Shown here: piece after piece, positions 50,532-60,022 of the stretch
Position numbering within the stretch: position 1 is the first letter of the stretch
How the letters are laid out: the number at the start of each line of letters is the position of its first letter
Origin: Marinobacter sp. AC-23
GTDB lineage: Bacteria > Pseudomonadota > Gammaproteobacteria > Pseudomonadales > Oleiphilaceae
Direction: 5' to 3'
DNA length: 64,000 nucleotides
NCBI RefSeq assembly: GCF_001858325.1
Contig: NZ_MBPP01000001.1
Location: 350,610 to 414,609 of the forward strand
Position numbers and translations under genes: made by a program
Notes under the pieces: model-generated
What the model was told of the DNA's origin: nothing
Database searches by the model: none
What the model saw: only the letters and a program-made list of their open reading frames with translations

Positions 50532-50859
50532 AGTGCTGTCGCCTTGTCATTCAAACGTTCGCTCCCTGCTAAAAAATCAATTGCAGCGTTTCTCGAGCGG
50601 GATGAAATACAAAATACTACCAAAACCAAGTACACCCAGCGACGATCGCAATAACCAAATATATTAAAGCCCGATAAAGCGCCAGTAATAAGCTGCCATC
50701 CTAGCGCGTCCGCTACGTATCTGTTCAGCAGTTGAAGGAAATGGGACTATTATGTCTGCATGACGTTTTTACTGAGCAAGCTCAAAAACGTCGCACCACG
50801 GGAAAACAAAAACCATGGCGACCGCCCCAGGTTGCCGACCGCGAGAAAAGGAGAAGGCG
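50532..50859. other. Intergenic region with no gene seen
   Basis: This 328-base gap separates the hypothetical gene from the divergent acyl-CoA synthetase. It is AT-rich in its first half. Short open frames here do not look like proteins, and I saw no repeat or terminator. It should contain the promoters of both flanking genes. AAAAGGAGAAGG at about 50846-50857 is the ribosome-binding site of the synthetase. Confidence 0.4.
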
Positions 50860-52541
50860 ATGCAATCCGCAGACGCATTCAAGGCCGCCCGCCAGCAACT
50901 GCTGGATCTGCGCGAGGACTACGATCGCGCCTACGAGACTTTCAAATGGCCCGAGTTGGATGAATTCAACTGGGCGCTGGACTGGTTTGACGACTACGCC
51001 AAAGACAACGACAAGATCGCGCTTTGGCTCGTGGACGCCGACGGCAGCGATTACCGTTACAGCTTCGAGCAGATGCGACAACGCTCGAACCAGGTGGCCA
51101 ACTTCCTACGCGGCAACGGGCTTGGTCGGGGCGATACTTTACTGATCATGCTCGACAACGTCATCGAACTCTGGGAGACCATGCTGGCTGCCATTAAGCT
51201 GGGTGCCGTCGTGATTCCTGCCAGTACGCTACTATCGCACAAGGATCTTGGCGACCGCTTGGCGCGCGGTGGCGTCACCCATATCCTCGCCGCCGAGGAA
51301 CATGTCCCGAAATTCGAGGGCGTAGCCGAGGGCCTGACCCGTATTGTCGCTGGCGAACCCAGCGGGCAGTGGATTGGTTACGGGGCCTCGCAGCAATCAC
51401 CCGTCAAATTTGAGCCCGAGGGCGTGACCCACGCCACCGACCCGATGCTGCTTTATTTCACTTCAGGCACCACTTCCCTCCCCAAGCTGGTGCTGCATAC
51501 GCATCAGAGCTATCCCGTGGGCTCGCTTTCGACCATGTACTGGCTCGGACTACAGCCTGACGATATCCATTTCAATATCAGCTCGCCTGGCTGGGCCAAG
51601 CACGCTTGGTCCAATCTGTTCGCACCCTGGGATGCTGGCTGCACGGTGTTTATCTATCGACAGCCGCGTTTTGACGCGCCCGCCACGCTGCAAGTCATCG
51701 CCGACAAGGGCGTGACCTGCATGTGCGCACCGCCCACGGTTTGGCGCATGCTGATCCAGGAGGATCTGTCGGCCTACGACGTCAAGCTGAAGAGCTTGGT
51801 TGGTGCAGGCGAACCGCTCAACCCGGAAGTGATTTCGCGGGTGGAGAAACTCTGGGGTCTCAGAATCCGGGACGCTACGGCCAAACCGAAACCACAGCCC
51901 AGATTGGCAACCCGCCAGCTCAGGAAATGAAATCCGGTTCGATGGGCCGGCCCTTGCCCGGCTACAAGATTTCGCTGCTCGATGCACACGATAAGGAACA
52001 GAACGAAGGCGAAATTGCCATTGATGTGCGCAACCAGCGCCCACTCGGGTTAATGCAGGAATATCGCGACGACCCCGAGCGCATGGCTCAGGCGCTGCAC
52101 GACGGCTTTTATCGCACCGGCGACGTGGCCAGCCGCGATGAAGACGGTTATTACTGGTACGTCGGCCGCGCGGACGATGTGTTCAAGAGCTCGGACTATC
52201 GGGTCAGCCCGTTCGAACTGGAGTCCATTCTCATCGAACATGAATCCGTGGCCGAAGCTGCTGTCGTACCTGCGCCTGATGAACTGCGATTGAGCGTGCC
52301 CAAGGCCTATATCGTGCTACGCCGAGACTACGAGCCTGGCCCAGAGGCAGCCAAGGCGTTATTCGCGTTCGCCCGTGCGCGCATGCCGCCGTATATGCGG
52401 ATTCGCGAGCTGGAATTCGCCGAGTTGCCCAAGACCATCTCCGGCAAGATTCGTCGTGTTGAACTACGCGCTCATGCCGCCAGCGAGGACCGGGGTGAAT
52501 ATGCTTATACCGAAGCGGATTTCCCTGAGTTGAAAGGCTGA
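50860..52541 (+). CDS. Acyl-CoA synthetase / AMP-dependent ligase (frameshifted)
   Basis: An ANL-superfamily ligase that activates a carboxylic acid to its CoA ester via an acyl-AMP. Core motifs: LLYFTSGTTSLPKLVLHTH (P-loop), GYGQTETT (A5, spanning the break), DGFYRTGDVASRDEDGYYWY (A7), GRADDVFKSSDYRVSPFELE (A8) and PKTISGKIRRVELR (A10 Lys). One missing base near 51874 splits it; repaired length is 560 residues. The medium-chain/benzoate-like (ACSM) subgroup fits best. Codons look richer in G/C at third positions than in the neighbours, so it may be a later arrival. It converges on the CoA-transferase remnant. Confidence 0.85.
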
Positions 52542-53051
52542 TCATGAAATAACACCGGCCTCTCTAAGTGCCTCAACCTCCTTTTCAGTCATACATATGA
52601 CTCGTTTTAGGACCTGAGCCGACTGCTCCCCCAACAGCGGCGGAGCGGTTCGGTACACCCGGTGATTGAGCAATAAATGAGTTTTGGGTTGATCCGTTGC
52701 AGGCTCTCGTAGTCAAGACTGTAACGTTTGAGACCACCCACTTTGAAATTCTCAATCACCACATCGGATTCAGCTACCAGCTTACAGATCAGCTTCTGCC
52801 TTCAGGATGCGTCAGATCAATCGCAAGGGACTGTTTATTTCGATTGGCGCTCAGGAAATAGGCAGAGATCTCTGCATCAACATCATCCCCCTGGAGATAG
52901 GGCGGCCCCCATGAGCGTGTGTCGTCGCCCGTAGCTGGCCGCTCTCTCTTAATGACCTCGCGCCCAGATCGCCCAGGATCTGGGACGCCGAGGGGCCCGC
53001 CAAAACCCTGGAAAGATCCAGCACATGCAGGTGTGACAGGGAACCTGACAT
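52542..53051 (-). pseudogene. CaiB/BaiF family CoA-transferase remnant with large internal deletion
   Basis: The start MSGSLSHLHVLDLSRVLAGP is the standard type III CoA-transferase opening. The next frames give [59 protein letters not shown] and [10 protein letters not shown], which is the N-terminal third with its Rossmann core. It then jumps directly to [18 protein letters not shown], which belongs to the extreme C-terminus. About 230 residues in between, including the small domain, are missing. Two further one-base frame breaks occur near 52966 and 52795. The protein cannot be functional. It lies 23 bases after the dehydrogenase gene, so it was the last gene of that operon. Confidence 0.82.
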
Positions 53052-53074
53052 TCAATTCTCCTTTAATTCGCCTT

Positions 53075-54544
53075 CTAGCGCATGCCGCCGAGGCAGAGGT
53101 ATTTGAGCTCCATGAACTCATCCAGACCGTACCGTGAACCCTCCCGGCCAAGGCCACTTTCCTTGACGCCGCCAAAGGGGGCTGTCTCTGTCGAAATAAT
53201 CCCGTCGTTGATACCAACCATGCCCGTTTCAAGAGCCTCAGCAACGTGCCAGATACGCCGTATGTCATTGCTGTAGAAGTAAGCCGCCAAACCAAACTCC
53301 GAATCGTTGGCCTTGGCAATCACCTCCTCTTCTGTCTCAAATCGAAACAGCGGCGCAACCGGACCGAAGGTTTCTTCACTGGCCACCAGCATGTCCTGGG
53401 TTACATCCGTAAGAATGGTTGGCGTGAAGAACGTGCCGCCGAGCGCATGTTCCCCGCCGCCCAGAACGACTTTTGCACCTTTGTCTGTTGCATCGGAAAT
53501 ATGCCGTTTGACCTTATCCAGGGCCGCCTGATTGATTAGCGGGCCTTGCTGGGTATCGCCTTCGAGGCCAGCACCGACCACCAGTTTACCGACGGCGTCC
53601 TTCAATTTTTCTACGAAAGCATCATAAACGCCGGATTGGACATAGATACGGTTGGCGCAGACGCAGGTTTGCCCGGTGTTACGATATTTGGAGGCCATAA
53701 GCCCGGTTACGGCCGCATCAAGATCGGCATCGTCAAAAACGATAAACGGCGCATTGCCACCCAGCTCCAAGCTCACTTTCTTGACCGTGCCGCTGGCCTG
53801 GCGCATCAACAGCTTGCCAACCGGCGTTGAGCCCGTGAACGATACTTTGCGAACGATTCGGCTTGTCGTTAACGCCTCACCCACCTCCGGCGCTTGGGCC
53901 TTAGAACAGGTTACGATATTAAAAATCCCGGGAGGCACCCCCGCCGACTCTGCCAGCACGGCCAGTGCAAGGGCGCACAAAGGGGTATCTTCCGCAGGTT
54001 TGACGACAACCGGGCAACCAGCCGCAAGCGCGGGCGCAACCTTTCTGGTAATCATTGCCACTGGAAAGTTCCACGGAGTAATGGCCGCGACAACCCCTAC
54101 AGGCTGCTTAATAACCACAATCCGCTTATCCCGACCGTGGCCGGGAATGACATCGCCGTATGCCCGTTTGGCTTCCTCCGCAAACCACTCGATAAAACTC
54201 GCTCCGTAGGCCACTTCGCCCCGTGCTTCCGCAAGTGGCTTTCCCTGCTCTGCCGTCATAAGCCGAGCCAAGTCTTCCTGATGGAGCATCACCAGATCAA
54301 ACCATCGCCGGAGAACGTTCCCACGATCCTTAGCGGTGCGGGCCCGCCACTCAGGCCACGCAGCCTCCGCCGCCTCGATTGCCAGCGCTGTGTCTTGCGC
54401 GCCCATGTCCGGCACAACTGCCAGACTCTCCCCATTGGCGGGGTTGCTGACAGAAAAAACCTTACCGGATTGGGCCTGAACCCACTCTCCGTTGATGTAA
54501 GCGCTCTCACGTAAAAGTTCAGGATTCGTTAAACGAATAGTCAT
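53075..54544 (-). CDS. NAD(P)-dependent succinate-semialdehyde dehydrogenase-like aldehyde dehydrogenase
   Basis: An intact ALDH of 489 residues, closest in pattern to GabD. Catalytic features: ITPWNFPVAMITRKVAPALA, FTGSTPVGKLLM, VSLELGGNAPFIVFDDAD (Glu), NTGQTCVCANRIYVQ (Cys) and ETFGPVAPLFRF. It should oxidise an aldehyde acid such as succinic semialdehyde or glutarate semialdehyde to the acid. ATG 54544 has GAGGA eight bases upstream; a GTG four codons earlier is less likely. It follows the TetR gene and lies at the end of the minus-strand acid-degradation cluster, before the CoA-transferase remnant. Confidence 0.85.
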   Translation of the reverse strand: MTIRLTNPELLRESAYINGEWVQAQSGKVFSVSNPANGESLAVVPDMGAQDTALAIEAAEAAWPEWRARTAKDRGNVLRRWFDLVMLHQEDLARLMTAEQGKPLAEARGEVAYGASFIEWFAEEAKRAYGDVIPGHGRDKRIVVIKQPVGVVAAITPWNFPVAMITRKVAPALAAGCPVVVKPAEDTPLCALALAVLAESAGVPPGIFNIVTCSKAQAPEVGEALTTSRIVRKVSFTGSTPVGKLLMRQASGTVKKVSLELGGNAPFIVFDDADLDAAVTGLMASKYRNTGQTCVCANRIYVQSGVYDAFVEKLKDAVGKLVVGAGLEGDTQQGPLINQAALDKVKRHISDATDKGAKVVLGGGEHALGGTFFTPTILTDVTQDMLVASEETFGPVAPLFRFETEEEVIAKANDSEFGLAAYFYSNDIRRIWHVAEALETGMVGINDGIISTETAPFGGVKESGLGREGSRYGLDEFMELKYLCLGGMR

Positions 54545-54565
54545 TACAGTCCTCACAAGAGAGAA

Positions 54566-55258
54566 TCAACGTTCCCAGAGCAAATAGCTTTCAACTACAT
54601 CTCTGACGAATACAGCGTAGCCATCAACCTCAACGCCTTGATCACGGTACTTACGGCGTTTCAGATACCAGTCTTGCAATAAGGCCTTGATCATCGAGGA
54701 AACCAAACGAGCATTTTTGGCTCTGTACACATCCGTTTTGATGCCCTCTTCAATAACGCCCAAAAAGATCGCTTCAATCTCAAGTTCGATCGCAATAGCA
54801 TCTCGTTTTTCCTGAGCAGGCAGGCTCTTCGCCTCCATATAGGAAAAGTAGAACCAGGCACGCATTTGCTCGCTCAAGTACAAATGCGCCTTGATCGCCG
54901 CAAACAGTCGGTCACGTATTCCCTCAACCTGGCTTGTGTAATGCACGAGGGTACGGCGCGTGATGGTGAACCCGTGGCTCTGTATCAGGTGAATCAAGTC
55001 GGCTTTATTACCAATATAAGCGTATAGCCCACCCATGCTCATACCTGAATCCGCACACAAATCCCTCAATGTCATCGCGTGAAAACCCTTGGAATTGGCC
55101 AGCCGAAGCGTTGACTCAATAATGCGCGTGAGGTTTTTGACCGCTGTTGCCTCTTTTTTTATGCTGATACGTTCCTTGTTCTGACGGAATACATCACGAA
55201 TAACATCCTCTTGCGACAGACTTAGCCCGCCGCGGAATGCTTCATAATTCTCAATCAT
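54566..55258 (-). CDS. TetR-family transcriptional regulator
   Basis: 230 residues. The helix-turn-helix (about 60-85; GFHAMTLRDLCADSGMSMGGLYAYIGNKADLI) is complete, and the ligand domain ends VVESYLLWER. The start is placed at ATG 55258, since the longer open frame runs into livF. It lies between the Liv-type ABC genes and the dehydrogenase and probably controls the whole cluster in response to an acyl-CoA or acid. No operator could be pinned down because the cluster promoter lies beyond the right edge. Confidence 0.85.
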   Translation of the reverse strand: MIENYEAFRGGLSLSQEDVIRDVFRQNKERISIKKEATAVKNLTRIIESTLRLANSKGFHAMTLRDLCADSGMSMGGLYAYIGNKADLIHLIQSHGFTITRRTLVHYTSQVEGIRDRLFAAIKAHLYLSEQMRAWFYFSYMEAKSLPAQEKRDAIAIELEIEAIFLGVIEEGIKTDVYRAKNARLVSSMIKALLQDWYLKRRKYRDQGVEVDGYAVFVRDVVESYLLWER

Positions 55259-55304
55259 AATTCCCACGCTTAATCCGCTCCTGCGGCAATGAATTCCGGC
55301 GAAA

Positions 55305-56009
55305 TTACGCCACTGACAAGAACCTGTCCTGGGCTGCCTGGTCAGCTCGAAGCTCGTCGCTATTGGCCTGGTGGACAACCTGTCCTTTTTCCAAAATGTA
55401 TGCCCTGTGGGCATGTTTCAGTGCAAACCGAACACTCTGGTCCGTGAACAAAATGGTGGTGGTATGACTCAGTTCGTCAATCAACTCCCCAATCTGCTGC
55501 ACTATAACCGGTGCCAAACCCTCGTTGGGCTCGTCGAGAAGCAGCAGTTTTGGCTGGATCATCAGTGAGCGAGCGACGGCCAACATCTGTTGCTGGCCGC
55601 CAGACAAAGTCGCACCATCCTGCCCTTCCCGCTCTCCCAACATTTCGTACTTCTTGAGGACAGCATCCACTGTCCAATGGGCAGCACTGCCTTTGCGTTG
55701 ATACGCAGCCACTTCGAGATTATCCCGAACCGTCAAGCCCGGGAAAATCCGGCGATCTTCCGGCACATAGCCAATCCCTGCGCGGGCGATTCTGTGCGGA
55801 GGCAGACCCTGGACTGGCTTGCCGTCGAAAATAACCTCTCCAGACCTTGGAGGCGTAAGGCCAACAATGCTTTTCAGTGTTGTGCTCTTACCCGATCCAT
55901 TTCGCCCAAGAAGACAAACCGTTTCACCAGCCTCTAACTGAAGAGTAACGCCTTGAAGCGCCTGGCTTTCGCCATAAAACGTCTGGATATTGCGAACGTC
56001 AAGAATCAT
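55305..56009 (-). CDS. livF: Branched-chain-type ABC transporter ATPase LivF
   Basis: 234 residues: Walker A GRNGSGKSTT near residue 36, Q-loop GYVPEDRRIFPGLTV, signature LSGGQQQMLAVAR, Walker B LLLLDEPNEGLAPV. The short length without the LivG insertion marks it as LivF. It overlaps livG by ATGA. It is one of two ATPases of the HAAT importer encoded here. Substrate identity depends on the binding protein at 58672, and the neighbouring CoA ligase and dehydrogenase argue for an organic acid over leucine. Confidence 0.9.
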   Translation of the reverse strand: MILDVRNIQTFYGESQALQGVTLQLEAGETVCLLGRNGSGKSTTLKSIVGLTPPRSGEVIFDGKPVQGLPPHRIARAGIGYVPEDRRIFPGLTVRDNLEVAAYQRKGSAAHWTVDAVLKKYEMLGEREGQDGATLSGGQQQMLAVARSLMIQPKLLLLDEPNEGLAPVIVQQIGELIDELSHTTTILFTDQSVRFALKHAHRAYILEKGQVVHQANSDELRADQAAQDRFLSVA

Positions 56010-56785
56010 GCGTTACTTTCCTCTGTCTCGTCGTCTTCTTCGCCCAAGTAGGCGCGGCGAACCTCGGGATGGTTTTTCACTTCCTCCGGGGTCCCTGCAA
56101 ACAACTTCTCGCCTCGGTGCATCACCAGAATGCGGTCCGCAAGGCCAAACACCACATCCATATCATGCTCAGTAACCAGGAAGGTGTAGTCTCCACTATC
56201 AGCCAGACTCTTGACCAGCTTTGTGGTACGCCGCGTTTCGTCCGGCGTCATGCCCGCTGTGGGCTCATCCAACAACACCAGCTTCGGCCGCGTTGCCAAA
56301 ACCATGGCAATCTCCAGCAAGCGTTTGTCACCATAGCTAATAACCTCAGCACGCTGACCTTTAAGGTTGTCGATACCCAGGCGCTTCAGCAACTCAATGG
56401 CTTCGTGCTGAATACCCGTGTTGCGAGAGGCAATGTTAAACAGCTTGCGGCTGTGGCCGTGGTATGCCGATAGAACTACCTCGACATTCTCCTGGACCGT
56501 CATCTCCGGGAAAATATTGTTGATCTGGAACGAGCGTGAAACACCCAACCGGCTAATTTTGTGGGGTGGCAGGCCGGTGATGTCCTTGCCATCTAGCACG
56601 ACGTTGCCCTCAGAGGGCTGCATCCGCCCCGAAACCATGTTGTAGAACGTCGTCTTGCCGGCGCCGTTGGGGCCAATGATGGCAATGGTTTCCTTCGGCA
56701 TAACGTCCAGGTTAATGCCCGAAACCGCGGTATTTCCGCCAAAACGTTTGGTGAGATTCGATATGGTGAGAACGGGGTTCGTCAT
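56006..56785 (-). CDS. livG: Branched-chain-type ABC transporter ATPase LivG
   Basis: 259 residues: Walker A IGPNGAGKTTFYNMVSG, SRSFQINNIFPEMTVQENV, signature-region VISYGDKRLLEIAMVLATRP, Walker B LVLLDEPTAGMTPDE and TFLVTEHDMDVVFGLADRI. The segment SYGDKRLLE in place of LSGGQ is normal for LivG. ATG 56785 has GGAGGTAAGGAA directly upstream and is preferred to the earlier start at 56803. It overlaps both livF and livM by four bases. Confidence 0.92.
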   Translation of the reverse strand: MTNPVLTISNLTKRFGGNTAVSGINLDVMPKETIAIIGPNGAGKTTFYNMVSGRMQPSEGNVVLDGKDITGLPPHKISRLGVSRSFQINNIFPEMTVQENVEVVLSAYHGHSRKLFNIASRNTGIQHEAIELLKRLGIDNLKGQRAEVISYGDKRLLEIAMVLATRPKLVLLDEPTAGMTPDETRRTTKLVKSLADSGDYTFLVTEHDMDVVFGLADRILVMHRGEKLFAGTPEEVKNHPEVRRAYLGEEDDETEESNA

Positions 56786-57729
56786 TTCCTTACCTCCATC
56801 CACCAGTCAAGGACGGTACCAAGCAGCCCTTTGCGAAAGAAAATCACCATCAACGCGAGAATAACACCAAGAACCAGCATCCAGGATTCCGTAAAGCTGG
56901 TGATCCAGGTTTCCAGTAACACGAACACGGCGGCGCCAATGAACGGGCCCAAAAAGTAGCCGGTGCCGCCCAGGATAGCCATGAGAATAGGTTCCGCTGA
57001 CATTGACCAGTGCAGCAACTCAGGGCTTGCCACGCGAAGGAACGGGGCAATGAGGCCACCCGCCAAACCTGCGAACGCCCCAGCAATCACAAAAGCCACC
57101 AATCGATACGCACGCACATTCAGCCCGGCAAACGAAACCCGCTCTGGGTTCTGGCGTATGGCTCGAAGGATCATTCCAAATGAGCTTCGGCAAATCACAT
57201 ACAGTATGACCGAGGCAACACCAACGATGGCCAGTACCACGTGGTAATAGACGGCAGGGTTGGCCAACGTCAGATCAAGCCCAAGCCCGAGTGACCCCAG
57301 AGAAAAACCAGCCAGCCCGTCACTGCCATTGGTCACGGAACGCCATTGATAGGCAATGGCGAAGACCATCATGCCAAAGGCCAGGGTCAGCATGGCAAAA
57401 TACACCTCGTTTAGCCGAACGCAGAAAAAGCCAATGATCAAGGCCAATAACGCGGCAGCACCCATGGATACCAGCAGGCTCACGAGGAACGGCCATTCCA
57501 GATGAATGAGCACCAGTGCCATAGCGTAGGAGCCGACACCGAAGAAGGCTGCGTGTCCGAAACTCAACATGCCGGTATAACCAAAAACCAGGTTAAAGCT
57601 GGCTGCGAACAGACCGAGGATCAGGATTTCGGTGAAGATAAAAATATAGAAATAGGAAGCAACCCAAGGCACCGCAATCAGCCCCGCAATCACCACAGCC
57701 AGAATGGCCAACAAAATTCGGGTCTTCAT
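56782..57729 (-). CDS. livM: Branched-chain-type ABC transporter permease LivM
   Basis: 315 residues with about nine to ten hydrophobic segments. LivM marks are FNLVFGYTGMLSFGHAAFFGVGSY, MLTLAFGMMVFAIAYQWRSVTNG and the ATPase-contact region FGMILRAIRQNPERVSFAGL. It is intact. Its ATG overlaps the stop of livH, once the livH frame is repaired. Confidence 0.92.
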   Translation of the reverse strand: MKTRILLAILAVVIAGLIAVPWVASYFYIFIFTEILILGLFAASFNLVFGYTGMLSFGHAAFFGVGSYAMALVLIHLEWPFLVSLLVSMGAAALLALIIGFFCVRLNEVYFAMLTLAFGMMVFAIAYQWRSVTNGSDGLAGFSLGSLGLGLDLTLANPAVYYHVVLAIVGVASVILYVICRSSFGMILRAIRQNPERVSFAGLNVRAYRLVAFVIAGAFAGLAGGLIAPFLRVASPELLHWSMSAEPILMAILGGTGYFLGPFIGAAVFVLLETWITSFTESWMLVLGVILALMVIFFRKGLLGTVLDWWMEVRK

Positions 57730-58594
57730 GCGGCTGCTCCTTTACCCATAATTCCATTAGGTTTAAACAATAGAACCAGCGCCATGCCCAGGAATGGCAG
57801 TAGCATGTTCACCTCAGGGAAATAACGGCCACCAAAGCATGGATCAGCCCAAGAATAAGGGCCCCGAGCAAGGCGCCAGGAAAACTTCCAAGGCCACCAA
57901 TAACCACCACAATGAAGGATTCGATAATAATCTTATCGCCCATGCCAGGATCCAGTGCACGCATAGGTGCTGCGACCACACCGCCGACAGCCGCAAGCCA
58001 GGCGCCGAAGGCAAACACACCGGTCACAACCAGGCGCGTATTGATACACAAAGCCTCTGCCATATCGCGATCCAGCGCGGCAGCACGCATAATTCGACCG
58101 ATTCGGGTGCGATTAAACAGGTACCAGAGCCCCGCCAGCAACAGCAGACCCATGGCAATTACAAACAGGCTATACGTCGGCACAAAGCTGCCAAAAATAC
58201 TCATCGAGCCGGCCAACAACGGTGGTGGCTGAACAACCTGAATGCCGCTCCCCCATATCATTCGCACGCTTTCGTTGATAATTAACAGGAGCGCGAAAGT
58301 GAGCAGCAAGCTGTCTGCGACATCTCTGGAATAGATATATCGTAATAAAAAACGGTCAATGAGGACCGCCAAAATAGCAACGCCAAGCGGGGCCAGAAGC
58401 AATGCTGCCCAAAACGGCATCCCTACTATGTTGATCAAGGTAAATGCCAGGTACGCCCCCAGCATATAGAGTGCTCCGTGAGCAAAGTTGATGATATTCA
58501 GAACACCAAACACGATATTCAGCCCTACTGCGATAATGAACAGCAGAAGCCCGATATCAAGACTATTCAGCAGCGCCGATCCGATGCCAGACAT
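57726..58594 (-). CDS. livH: Branched-chain-type ABC transporter permease LivH (frameshifted)
   Basis: Hydrophobic permease: LFIIAVGLNIVFGVLNIINFAHGALYMLGAY is typical LivH. The raw frame stops at 57809. Adding one missing base near 57820 continues as YFPEVNMLLPFLGMALVLLF and KPNGIMGKGAAA to a TGA at 57726-57728, which overlaps the livM ATG exactly (ATGA). The repaired length is 289 residues, normal for LivH. Confidence 0.9.
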
Positions 58595-58671
58595 GTATTA
58601 CCTCACTTCTTTAAGGCCGGTTTCGTGGCGCCCCAAAGAGCGCCACGGCAATCGTTCAAGCAATCTCTGGT

Positions 58672-59894
58672 TCAGAGCTTGCAACCGGTCTCTTCGACAG
58701 AACGGGCCACTTCTTCGCCATCAAAGATTTGAAGGTTAGCTAGTGTGCGGATCGCGTAATCAGGATGCATTGGGCCTGAGACGCCCCAGTTCGGACTGAC
58801 CATCGCCTGATTATCTGCCTCGCGGAACTTAACCGTGCCGTTCGGAGCCTCCATACTCATGCCGCTAAGTGCCTTTGCAACGGCGGGGCCGTCCGTCGTG
58901 CCTGCAGCCTCCATTGCTTTTTTGTAGGCATAAATAGCCGCATAAGCGCCTTCAGCGTTATAACTGGGCGGACCGTCGTAGGCATCGACATAAGCCTTCA
59001 CAAAAGCAGCATTGATGTCGTTGTCATAGGCGTCGTACCAGTAACGGGTAGACAGATGCACGCCTTCGGGCATTTCATCGCCAAGAGCCGACAACACTTC
59101 GGTTGCTGCCCCAACGGTAAATAACAGCTCTAAGTCTTTATCAAAAAAACCGCGATTATTGGCCTGACGAACAAAGTTCACCAGGTCGCCACCCCACACG
59201 GAGATAAGAACACCGTCGGCGTCAGAGTTCATAACCCTGTCTATAAAGGGGGTGAAATCTTCAGCCCAAAGCGCGGGAAGTTGGTCTCTGACATCAGATT
59301 GACATCAGGCTTGATGTCCTTGAGGTAGTTTCCGAAAAACTCCCAGGACTGGTGGCCGAACGCATAGTCCGGACCAATAGTCGTCCAATTGGTGGCATCA
59401 AGTTTTTCAGCCACCAAAGCTGCGGCCTTCATGTTCTGGGCAACGTTTACGCTGATACGATAAGTAAACGGATTGCACAGCTTGCCAGTGACATCCGGTG
59501 TAGCAGCGTGAGTAATAATCAGTGGCTTCTGAAGTTCTGGCATTGTCGGCACCAGCCCTTGGGCCACGCCAGAACTGTCCAACCCGACCAAGGCGTCTAC
59601 ACCGCTTGAATAGACCAGTTTTCTAGCTGCCTGGATGGCTACTGAAGCTTTACCTTGACTGTCCTCATACTCCATTTCAATTTGACGACCCAAAATGCCG
59701 CCTGACGCATTAATTTCGTCGACTGCCAGGTTAATGCCCCGCTGGGCGAACTCACCGTAGGTCGCGGCACTACCAGAGAGAATATAGATCCCCCCGATAC
59801 GGATCGGCTCCTCTGCATAGCTGGTACCTGCGGCACCAATCATCGTAGCTGCGGTCATCGCAACCAAGGCTTTTTTTGTGCATATGTTTCTCAT
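58672..59894 (-). CDS. Periplasmic binding protein of Liv-type ABC transporter (frameshifted)
   Basis: A type I periplasmic binding protein. Signal peptide (ALVAMTAATMIGAAGTSYAE), then IRIGGIYILSGSAATYGEFA, GGILGRQIEMEYEDSQGKAS and YRISVNVAQNMKAAAL. The second half contains VMNSDADGVLISVWGGDLVN and AYDGPPSYNAEGAYAAIYAY. One missing base near 59258 splits it (NFPRFG-AEDFTPFIDRVMN). Repaired length is 407 residues. ATG 59894 is chosen because GGAG lies seven bases upstream. It decides the substrate of the importer. It is closer to amide/urea or aromatic-acid binders than to LivJ by general look, but the ligand is not known. Confidence 0.85.
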
Positions 59895-60022
59895 GATCAT
59901 GCTCCTTCCTTATTGTCTTTATTTTCAATGGAATCCACGAGCTTGTTGATTTATGCCCGAAATACTTTGTTCAAAAACGCTCTTGGCGCTATCACGACCT
60001 CCTTCTGACCACGGCCAGACCA

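Noticed and set aside
50732..51145. Plus-strand open frame of 137 codons before and inside the acyl-CoA synthetase
   Set aside because: Runs out of frame into a well-marked AMP-ligase gene and has no domain pattern.
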